From: Liopterus haemorrhoidalis
Lineage: Eukaryota > Arthropoda > Insecta > Coleoptera > Dytiscidae
Reading direction: 5' to 3'
Length of the DNA: 64,000 nt
Assembly (NCBI GenBank): GCA_963971575.1
Contig: OZ020625.1
Span: 29,487,753-29,551,752, forward strand
Within the stretch, counting starts at the first letter, position 1. Each line of letters starts with the position of its first letter. Made by a program: the position numbers and the translations under genes. The notes under the pieces are model-generated. The model ran no database searches, was not told the DNA's origin, and worked only from the letters and a program-made list of their open reading frames with translations. Shown here piece after piece: positions 56,001 to 64,000 of this stretch.

Positions 56001-57298
56001 TTGATGTAAAGTGTGAATTTTCACACATTTCAGGGTTTCGCAGGTATGTAGCAACTGAATGATGATTATTTGGGATGCCAAAACAAATTTTGTCAAAATA
56101 TTTTTTTATAAATTTTAATTCGAATGCCTATTACCATTATTTAAGTTTCTAAATATATGCAGTATTTTTTTTATATAGCAAGGTTCATTAAGATTTTGAA
56201 AATTGCGCCTATGGCTTTCATTGGTTGCTTAAATCATAAGCCCCGCCCTCTGATTTCGTATACATTCAGACAGAATTATATTATAATTTCAACACTTCCC
56301 ACTGGTTATTAAATTTACGCTTTTAAAAATTAAATGCAATATTTACCAAAATATAACTTGAATTTTGACAAAATAATTTAAACAAAATATAAATGCAAAA
56401 AAAAACAGAAAAATTAAAATTGACAGGAAGCGAACTCTAGTTTGCAAATTACAAAGCGACGACACAATGCACTAAGCTACGAGCGCTTACTTGTCTACTG
56501 TGTTACATAGCGAATTAAATATTTAACATATTTTAGTTAAAAACACAAAAAATGCGTTATTTTCCGAAAACATAATCTGATCAAAAATTCCTGTTGAACT
56601 ATTCCGGTTCACACTAATGTACATTACTTAGAATTTGTTCAGATTTTTAGTTTAAACCATCTGGGCTACAGGGTGTGGGACAAATTTGTTTTTTGCACAA
56701 TTTTGGCAAAAATCGCGTCAGAAAAATTTATTTTGCAAAAATAAAATTTTGATCTTTAATCCACGTACTAAGGGCCTTCATTTGATACCCTACTCAGAAT
56801 TTTAAAAAAATATATTTTTTTTTCGATGAGCACATATTTGTTTATATTTTTAGGGGGATATGTTTTTTAGATGTTTTAGGCCCGGTCTTTCCACCTTCAG
56901 ATAAAGTTCCAGGTAACTATCTGACAGATAAGGTTATTTGTAACTTCATCTGCTGAGTAAATGTCAATACCAATCAGTGAATCCAATACGTCAGTCTCAT
57001 AATCCGTTAGATAACTATCCGATAGATACATTTGTATAGAAAGAAGGGATGACATTTACTCAGCAGATGAAGTTACAAATAACCTTATCTGTCAGATAGT
57101 TACCTGGAACTTTATCTGAAGTTGGAAAAACCGGGCCTTAGTATTTTTCCTATGTGCGGGTCAACGAGTTGTATAAGAATGCCAAATTTCAACTCTCTAG
57201 GTTTAGCCGTTTGGCTACAATTTTTACCGAACAGACAGACAGACAACAAAATGACGGTATAAGGGTTTTTTGGTCATACCTACAAAACCCTAAAAAAC
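56001..57298 (-). mobile_element. Family R copy 4, with tRNA-like cassette and nested MITE
   Basis: On the - strand it starts at 57298 (TTTTTAGGGTTTTGTAGGTA) and ends at ~56001 in GTGTGAATTTTCACAC. The cassette near 56430-56500 (- strand: TCGTAGCTTAGTGCATTGTG, then GAGTTCGCTTCC) resembles that of copy 2. It is interrupted by a Harbinger-type MITE at 56879-57137. Confidence 0.8.
56879..57137. mobile_element. Harbinger-type foldback MITE, 259 bp
   Basis: Arms of ~85 bp: GGCCCGGTCTTTCCACCTTC... inverted as ...GAAGTTGGAAAAACCGGGCC. The 3-bp target site TTA is duplicated (56876-56878 and 57138-57140). GGCC-type ends plus a TTA duplication fit PIF/Harbinger. The uninterrupted site is visible in other family R copies, which confirms the insertion. 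Confidence 0.88.
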
Positions 57299-57557
57299 AA
57301 AGTTAAATTTACAATACCTTAATTAATTAGTCACGATATAAAATAACAATTTAAAATTAATAAAAAACACATCATATCTTCCGGTCATTGAATCCGAATC
57401 CCATTACCTATCAACTATAATTCTAACTTACGGAAGTAACTCATCTAATCAAGATAAAAAATTAAGTTTCCTTCTTAGTTACGTATTACAAAATGACATA
57501 TATTATACAATTTTTGTAAACGCCTATTATGTTATTATTTAATAAATGTAGTCTTAC

Positions 57558-57717
57558 CTTCTCTAGCGTCGTTTTGCAGCAATTCCAAATGCTTGGAAAG
57601 ATGTGGAAGTCTTAGACGCAGTAAGTCCCGAAAGACAACCATGTCAACAGAGAGTCCACGAAGATTATTAGCGAAATAGGACTCTGGAAGGACTCCTTCG
57701 ATCAAATATATCATAAC
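57558..57717 (-). CDS. TBC1D30: TBC1D30 exon, TBC domain middle
   Basis: Acceptor TTTGACAG, donor GTAAGA; 53 codons plus one base. It encodes VMIYLIEGVLPESYFANNLR, then GLSVDMVVFRDLLRLRLPHL and SKHLELLQNDARE. (I)MIYLI--VLPESYF-NNLR-LSVDM-VFRDLLR is near-diagnostic for TBC1D30. Confidence 0.96.
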
Positions 57718-58018
57718 CTGTCAAAAAATTGATGTTAGGTGTGAATTTTCAGGCATTTCAGGATTTCATATGTATTTTTTGTATTATTATTATGGAACAA
57801 TATTTAATGTTCAAAATAACAACGAAATCAGGAGAATTTAGCAAATCTTTTCATCCATTAATTTAAGTATTAAAGGCCTTCATTAAACCGCCTATATTAC
57901 TTTTAAAGACGTTTCAAAAATACATAAAAAAATGTCATATCATTCAAAAAATTTAAAACATATCACATATTACAAAATACTTAACATCAAAAATTCAATA
58001 ATGCAAAAAAAAAAATAC
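57718..58018. other. Short TBC1D30 intron with a family R terminal relic
   Basis: Right after the exon, on the + strand, TTGATGTTAGGTGTGAATTT then TCAGGCATTTCAGGATTTC is a decayed version of the family R terminus. It lies against the splice acceptor. The rest is AT-rich. Confidence 0.5.
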
Positions 58019-58204
58019 CTTAACAGAATCCGTTTCGTTTTTGTCCATAACTTGTAGAATCAGAGCTGCCAACATATTAAAACCTTGGCAGTATCCCACG
58101 TTTTTGTTCCATCGAGCATAAGCCAGAAGAACTCTTTTAAGTAAGGCCTGATTTTCTTGACCTGCTGCGCCACAAAATAAACTACAACCCGTCCTATGGA
58201 GATC
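58019..58204 (-). CDS. TBC1D30: TBC1D30 exon with Gln finger (YCQ)
   Basis: Acceptor CTGTTACAG, donor GTATTT; exactly 62 codons. It encodes DLHRTGCSLFCGAAGQENQA, then LLKRVLLAYARWNKNVGYCQ and GFNMLAALILQVMDK. With the preceding exon this completes the IxxDxxR motif (IVKDLHR; Arg codon 58193-58195) and contains the YxQ motif (YCQ; Gln codon 58085-58087). These are the two catalytic fingers of TBC-type Rab GAPs. Vertebrate TBC1D30 acts on Rab8; the substrate here is inferred. Confidence 0.97.
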
Positions 58205-58259
58205 CTGTAACAGAAGAACACAAATCTGTATTATGAGGCTGTGCACAATAAGTTTTAGA

Positions 58260-58814
58260 AAGCCGCATTCAGACCTCTTTAAATTAACAAGTTATAGACT
58301 GTTGTTACGCACTTATGTTTTAATGCATTCTTTTAACGTTCCATGTACCGTTCACATCTGTTAATTAGTACGTTACGAATAGCCCTCCATCTGTGAATTT
58401 TGAAACCAACTATTTAGCTTCGTAAAATATTTTATATGTATTATCGTTCTTATAATTGTGTTGTCTTAGATTTTAACTACCTAATTACCTAAATTGATCA
58501 TATTTACTGTCCGTCTTTGTAGTTTTGAGCAAGATTTGTTAATGATGACATTATGTTAGGTTATGTAAAGGCATTCGATAACTACAGTGTCAATGATATA
58601 ATGCGATAGCCAATGTGTTTATATGTCTGTCTCATTAAAACATCTCGCTAGCTATAAGTTTAGAAAATTATGCACAATCCACAACAAACAGCGTATTAAA
58701 TTTGGAGGTCTGAACGGTTTCACGTCTTATCATATGACAAACTTGCTGGTGACAGTGAACAGTCCATAAGCTACAGTGCATAAGCTACTGATTTAAGAGC
58801 TCTGAATGCGGCTT
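58260..58814. mobile_element. ~555-bp MITE, AAGCCGCATTCAGA family
   Basis: Inverted ends AAGCCGCATTCAGACCTC and GAGCTCTGAATGCGGCTT. The interior has CGTTACGAATAGCCCTCCATC. Partial relatives are at ~2030-2180 and 18660-18838. It occupies most of the 685-bp intron 58205-58889. Superfamily not determined. Confidence 0.7.
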
Positions 58815-58889
58815 AAGAAAAAATTGAAGTGGCGAAATATTCTATTTACAAATATAAAAAAATCTGTTCATAATTCAGGATATTCCTAC

Positions 58890-59146
58890 CTTAACGATTT
58901 GAATTCCTAATTCTGAATCGTCAGGATTTGTCCATTCGTTGAAACAAAGTCGTTCACTTTGTTGCCAGTTGACACCTTTGCTTTGCAGGTGTTTTTCAGC
59001 TAAGGCCAGCCAGAGTTTTCTTCGGAAGTCTGAAGGAATTCCTCCCGGTAGTTTGGCCACCATCTTCATAGCATCCCTCCATTGGGTGAAAGAAGAATCA
59101 CCCCCAGGTGGAGGAGCCGGAGAAAAACGCATATTTGTGTCTTCAC
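58890..59146 (-). CDS. TBC1D30: TBC1D30 exon, start of TBC domain
   Basis: Acceptor TTTTTTAG, donor GTAGGA; one base carried in. It encodes EDTNMRFSPAPPPGGDSSF, then TQWRDAMKMVAKLPGGIPSD, FRRKLWLALAEKHLQSKGVN and NEWTNPDDSELGIQIVK. LP-GIP--FRRK-WL-LA is the canonical N-terminal TBC motif. NPDD--LGIQIVK is shared with vertebrate TBC1D30. It matches residues well inside the vertebrate protein, so the insect N-terminus is shorter or on other exons. Confidence 0.96.
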
Positions 59147-60605
59147 CTAAAAAAAAAAATACCATTAAAGCCGGTGTTTAAAATACCGAAAAAAATTTAA
59201 AAAAAAAAATTAAATAAAAAAAAAAAAATTTTTTTAGAAAATTTTTAAAATTAAAAAAATCGTTTCTTTAAAATGGTAAGAGATAGAGACTTGATAGAAA
59301 GCCGAAATGCGTATCATACATATTAATAATTTTTTTGAAACAATAACAGAGTATTATTTCTTAATTAAGTAAACGATTTTTTCGTTTTTGGGGGGCCAAA
59401 ACCCCTATTGTGCGCGCCTGTTTATCAAAAATAAACTATAGCAATCGCAGTTATAAAACTATTAAATCTATTCAGTTTTTGTCAGACACGTAATCTTCAA
59501 TTTCCAGCAGGTACAAAAAAGTCTTATAAGACATTTTGAGCGTTAAATTTTACGTTGGCAAGATCTTTAACGACTTCCGGACTGTTTTGTGAAGCTTTAA
59601 AGCACCTCATCACGGCAATTATCCTTGATACGTTGCCTTTTATCCTGCCAAGTCCTTGAAATGAACAACTGACCGTAGTAAATCGTAAAACGTGAACCGT
59701 AAACTTAAAAAACGTTTTTTTTACAGTTAATATTTTTTTAAGAAGATGGTAAAGACCAAGATTATTAAAGTAAAGGTTGTCCCGTAACTTCTGACCAATC
59801 AGAGCGTGAGAGGGAATACGTCACACGTATGCGTAGTGCAAACTAGCATACAGAATTAATATAGATGTTGCATGTTTTTAAATATTTGTACTGACTATTT
59901 TCATAATAGATATTTATTTGAAGACAGTTCTACTGAATAAATTATAAATAAAAACCTAAGGAAATTTTATACTGATTTATATAAAATTTAAGGTGATGGG
60001 TATTTGTATTATAGTTAATGAATAACAATAAAATCGAAAACAAATATAATTTTAGGTATATTTAAATAAAAATAGAAAAACAAATTGCTATAATAATATA
60101 GTAATTAATAAAATTGGTTATATCTGTTTTTTAAAAAGGCTGGACGTATTTTAACGAAATTTGGTACAACAGAGTAGAACCAGGATCAAATATAGGCATG
60201 GTATCTCAAAATTTTCTTTCTTAGGGGGTGTTTCTGGGTTAAATCTGGTACTAAAAAACTTGAAATATTTCCTTTATAAACAGAACTATCTTAACAGAAA
60301 AAACTATACAATAAAAATTGTTTATAAGAAAACAAATCTTATTTATTCTATGCATTTTTTCAATTTGATGAATATTAGGGTAGTTACGGGGGGACACCCT
60401 AGAATTAAAATATTGAAATATTTCACTTATTCTCTTCACATCAAAAATGAATGTAAGAAAATTTATTTAGAACGAAGAAACATTCCTTTCGAAGAAAAAA
60501 TAAATTAAAACAAGTAGAAAATCAAAAAATCAACTCGTGCCATTGATGGCAGAAGCTTAAATATGAAGTTCCATAAAAATCCTTTCAGCCAAATTTGCTC
60601 TGCAC
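59147..60605. other. TBC1D30 first intron, no gene recognised
   Basis: AT-rich. Segment 60130-60250 repeats a dispersed sequence also at 25980-26120. The 115-codon frame at 60161-60508 has no resemblance to a known protein and is compositionally like its surroundings. Confidence 0.5.
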
Positions 60606-60675
60606 GTGTACACAGACAGACAGACAGGCGGACAGACAGGCGGACAGACAGGCGGGCAGACAGACCGACAGACAT
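60606..60675. repeat. Short minisatellite, ACAGACAGGCGG units
   Basis: Interrupted (ACAG)n/(GGCGGACAGACA)n tract. The surrounding sequence (CACGTGTACACAGACAGAC; later GGCGGTCGGTAAAAATGAAA) resembles a dispersed element with a built-in tetranucleotide tract, like family R but a different family. Confidence 0.75.
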
Positions 60676-61203
60676 CATGCTAAAAATAGTCAAAACGTTA
60701 TGTACGGACCTCAATTCGTGGAGATCCATCGAAATCTCGAAACGTCAAAATTGGTATGATCACAATACCTCCCTTATATATGTTGGCGGTCGGTAAAAAT
60801 GAAACGATATTTTTATATATATAATAACCGAAAATCAAACTTCACGTGTATATAACATATAGGATAAACAAAGACTGACGTCCCGTTAGCATACGGATGA
60901 CACGTAGCCTTTCTATTTACCCCCACCACTACAAGTTACGAGGCAACCTTGTACTTTAATAATCTTGATCTGAACACAGCTTAAGGCTACGACTCTTTTA
61001 TATCGTTGAAATCAGAACAAAATACTCTATCGAATAAGTAAAAATAAAATGTGTGTTCCTCTTTAAAATAAGAAAGTTGCACAACGTGTTTTATGAACAA
61101 CTGCTCGAAATAAAAAATTGCTTCACTCATCGATATTTTCCCATAAAATAGTATTTTTTGTCTAATTTAAATAAACAGGGTGTATAGAAACAAATAAAAA
61201 AAA
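60676..61203. other. TBC1D30 first intron, nothing recognised
   Basis: No coding, RNA or repeat feature supported. Confidence 0.5.
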
Positions 61204-62024
61204 ATGATGTGAAGTGTGAATTTTCACACATTTCAGGGTTTCGCAAGTATTTAGTAAGTGAATGATGATTATTTGGAATGCCAAAACAAATTTTATGTTA
61301 AAATATTTTTTTTGTTAATTTTAATTCGAATGTCTAATACCGTTATTTAGGTTTCTAAATATGTGCAGTATTTTTTTTTTATATAGCAAGGTTCATTAAG
61401 ATTTTGAAAACTGCGCCTATGGCTTCCATTGGTTATTATAAGCTCCGCCCCTCTGATTTCGTGTACATTGAAACAGAATTAAATTATAATTTCAACAATT
61501 TCCACTGGTTATTAAATTTACACTTTTAAAAATTAACAAAATATAACTAGAATATTGAAAAAATAATTTAAACAAAATAAAAATGCAAAAAAAAACAAAA
61601 AATAATATTGTCTCCTCTCGCAGGGATCGAACTGATTTAGTTGGGTAAGATGCTAGCACCACAACCACTACACCAGGATATACCTTCCAGTGTAGCGTGT
61701 TACATAAGTATAACTTGTGTACATTATTAGCAAAAAACACAAAAAATGCGTTTTTTTCCAAAAACATAATCTTATCAAAAATTCCTGTTGTTACATCTTC
61801 CTGTTAGCACATATTTGTTTATATTTTTAGGGGGATATGTTTTTTAGAGGTGTTGGTATTTTTCCTATGTGCGGGTCAACGAGTTGTATAAGCATGTCAA
61901 ATTTCAACTCTCTAGGTTTAGCCGTTTGGCTACAATTTTTACCGAACAGGCGAACAGACAGACAGACAGACGACAAAATGACGGTATAAGGGTTTTTTGG
62001 TAATTCCTACAAAACCCTAAAAAT
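61204..62024 (-). mobile_element. Family R copy 5, with a distinct tRNA-like cassette
   Basis: On the - strand it starts at 62024 (TTTTTAGGGTTTTGTAGGAA) and ends near 61204 in GTGTGAAAATTCACAC. Its middle lacks part of the arm present in copies 1, 2 and 4. The cassette (~61690-61605, - strand) reads TCCTGGTGTAGTGGTTGTGG, then TGCTAGCATCTTACC, then CAGTTCGATCCCTGCG. Both an A box (TGGTGTAGTGG) and a B box (AGTTCGATCCC) are good matches. It is unlike the cassettes of copies 1 and 2. Confidence 0.8.
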
Positions 62025-62257
62025 CACATCGAACAATTTTTTTCCTTCCGGGGGGGGGGGGGGGGGGTATAGCCCGTCAGCCTGCTCTAAAATAAATTAA
62101 CTGAAAGCCACTTGACAATTCTGTAAGCAAATTAAATTTTGAATAAAATATGAAAATATAATTAAAAGCCAGAGTAATATACATAATTTTTTTAAACAAA
62201 CAAAACAATGTCCCATGCAATTATATGCCATCATTCACATTATACAACAAAAATTAC

Positions 62258-62309
62258 CTGTCTTGGATCCAGTGGCGAGATTTTTAATAGAGTTTAGTAA
62301 CCCACTCAT
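62258..62309 (-). CDS. TBC1D30: Candidate first coding exon of TBC1D30
   Basis: ATG at 62309 opens MSGLLNSIKNLATGSKT, then one G before a GTAATT donor. That phase (one base carried) is exactly what the exon at 59146 needs, giving ...GSKT-GEDTNMRF. No in-frame stop intervenes. With it, the protein would be ~3,523 residues. A short upstream frame (ATG TAC ATA TGA, from 62317) overlaps this ATG. Support is from splice phase and context only; vertebrate N-termini do not align here. Confidence 0.5.
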
Positions 62310-62587
62310 ATGTACATTTTAATATAAACACTCAAACTTGATTACATTAGAACTAGGCATATTATCAGCTAACCATCACAGCACTTGCTTTATTAGTGTG
62401 AACACTATGATCTATTTATTAAGGTTTTACTATTTTAAAAGCACTAAATTTTTTTTAACATTTTTATTTTATTATTTTAGACCTTTAATTATCACACTGA
62501 TGTATTACTGAAATGGAAAACCTAAAAAATTTAAAGTAAAGTGTGAATTTTAAAACATTTAGGGATTTAGTAGGTATATAGTAAGTA

Positions 62588-63171
62588 CAGACGATTCCGC
62601 TTAATTGGGCCACCGCTTAATTGGGGCAGCCGCTTATTTGGGCCAAATCTCAAAGAACAGAAACCAAACCAAGGAACCAACAGTTTTACATGTTTAATTG
62701 GGACAACTTTCCGCTTAATTGGGACAGTAAATTTAAGATCACAGTACTATATTATGTTACACATATTCTCAAGAAAAAATATGTACAAAGAATTTAATAT
62801 TAGAGCGTTATTTTATGCAGGAAGGAAATGAAAGGAGCCCTACATCCGCACTGAATACCTGTGCTGATTTTGTAGAAGTGAAATGTTACAAAAACAAAAG
62901 ACAGACTACACTTGACGCATTTTTGCATTGAATTAAATTGTATGTACCTATTAATTATTTTATTTTGGAATTTATTATTATTTTTTCTTAAAAGTTTATA
63001 TTTTTTGGTTATATGTAATTTATAGTTTTGTCCAAGAGTTTATAAAATAAAATTATTGAAAAAAAAATATGCATTGTTTAATTTTATGTGAAATTCGCTT
63101 AATTGGGGCAGCCGCTTAATTGGGCCAAAATGCCTAGGTTCCGATGTGTCCCAATTAAGCGGAATCGACTG
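62588..63171. mobile_element. Pogo/Tigger-type MITE, 584 bp
   Basis: Ends CAGACGATTCCGCTTAATTG and CAATTAAGCGGAATCGACTG, with several CCGCTTAATTGGG repeats just inside both ends. The + strand at 62821-62931 retains a C-terminal transposase piece, GNERSPTSALNTCADFVEV then KNKRQTTLDAFLH and stop. RQTTLD-F is typical of pogo/CENP-B-type transposase tails. TA precedes the left end; the right flank is altered. Confidence 0.8.
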
Positions 63172-64000
63172 CATATTTTTTTTACAAAGCAATGGTGCAC
63201 CGTCGGTGTAAAGAAATATATTTCTGGGTAATGGGTAAAAATGTTCCCCGACCCCTGCAATACATGGAACAAAAAGTTTCCCCCCCCCAAATATTTTACC
63301 CAGCAGCCGCTACTGAGTAAATATGCATTTAAACGTCAGAGTAAAATTTACTCCTATTTAAGCATTTTTATACGCAAGCTTATATTATAACTTAGTCAAA
63401 TGTATCTCTGTATTGTTTAAGATCCGTCTTGAAGAAACGTATACGGATATAAATTTTTTACGGATAAACCATGGATACGGATACCGGGCTCCAGTACACC
63501 ACAAGTTTTCAGTAAGTAATTCGCGAAATAGGTTTCAAAATATCGTACTATATAAGTTAAAACGCTTTAAAACTTTTACAAATAAAAAAAATCGATATTT
63601 TTAACAAAAATTAACAGAAACACAACTAAATATTACTACGTTGTATTACATAAATCATTTTTATAACTAAATTACAATAAACGACACATTGCTTACAATT
63701 TTTCACAACTAATTATTAGTTTAACTATCACTAAAACCAGTTTTTGTGAACTATTTACGCAAATTCTCGGAAAAAAATTATAAAACACCTTTCTTTTATC
63801 CTTTCTAAAACACACTGTCGTATATGAGGTTGCCTAACCTATAAGGAGATTTTACAAACAAGGAAAACACGCATGCGTACAAGTTTTCGGGATTTAGAAC
63901 AAAGTTTTGATTACATCCTTCGTTATAAATAGATGTTTAAATGACCACAAATGTTGTGGAATATCAAAACTATTTTCGACTCGTGGTATATCGATTCACC
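63172..64000. other. Upstream flank of TBC1D30, nothing recognised
   Basis: AT-rich sequence with one C run (63280-63289). No exon, promoter motif or repeat that I can support. Confidence 0.5.

Noticed and set aside
60161..60508. 115-codon + strand frame in the TBC1D30 first intron
   Set aside because: No homology recognised, AT-rich composition, and its start overlaps a dispersed repeat also found at 25980-26120.

Overview
This is animal nuclear DNA, most probably from an insect and perhaps a beetle (the order is a low-confidence guess). The evidence is spliced genes with GT-AG introns and standard-code exons, a very AT-rich background, and a dense load of mariner, pogo, hAT, Harbinger, Penelope and LINE remnants.

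Two protein-coding genes run towards each other. On the + strand, nine exons (1682-26558) encode the C-terminal ~659 residues of glycine dehydrogenase (GLDC, the P-protein of the mitochondrial glycine cleavage system). Its N-terminal exons lie upstream of the window. On the - strand, eight well-supported exons plus one candidate first exon (62309 down to 32243) encode a TBC1D30-type Rab GTPase-activating protein. The visible TBC1D30 protein is about 3,500 residues, against under 1,000 for vertebrate homologues. Almost all of the excess lies in one 9.26-kb terminal exon (32243-41502). That exon begins with the conserved HLLLGK motif and ends with the conserved FSPFP...LGLY tail. Between them are four or more in-frame tandem-repeat domains with units of 7 or 10 residues.

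Layout: 1-1512 perfect microsatellites; 1682-26558 GLDC, with introns filled by satellites (3503-6640, 8630-15420), an 82-bp minisatellite split by a Penelope-like inverted dimer (20430-23035), MITEs and a decayed mariner; 26559-32242 convergent intergenic region with decayed minisatellites and MITEs; 32243-62309 TBC1D30, with introns holding a 5'-truncated LINE, pogo, THAP-related and foldback MITEs, a second block of the GLDC-intron satellite family (48990-50290), and several copies of a ~1.2-kb repeat family; 62310-64000 upstream flank with a pogo-like MITE.

The most unusual items are: (1) the giant repeat-expanded TBC1D30 exon; (2) the ~1.2-kb repeat family (here 'family R'; copies near 44.9, 50.8, 53.9, 56.0-57.3 and 61.2-62.0 kb) whose conserved arms flank a different tRNA-like, Pol III-promoter-like cassette in different copies; (3) an equal-armed 850-bp Penelope-like inverted dimer with hammerhead-like motifs; (4) a satellite family shared by the introns of both genes. 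The two genes have no evident functional connection; they are simply neighbours.
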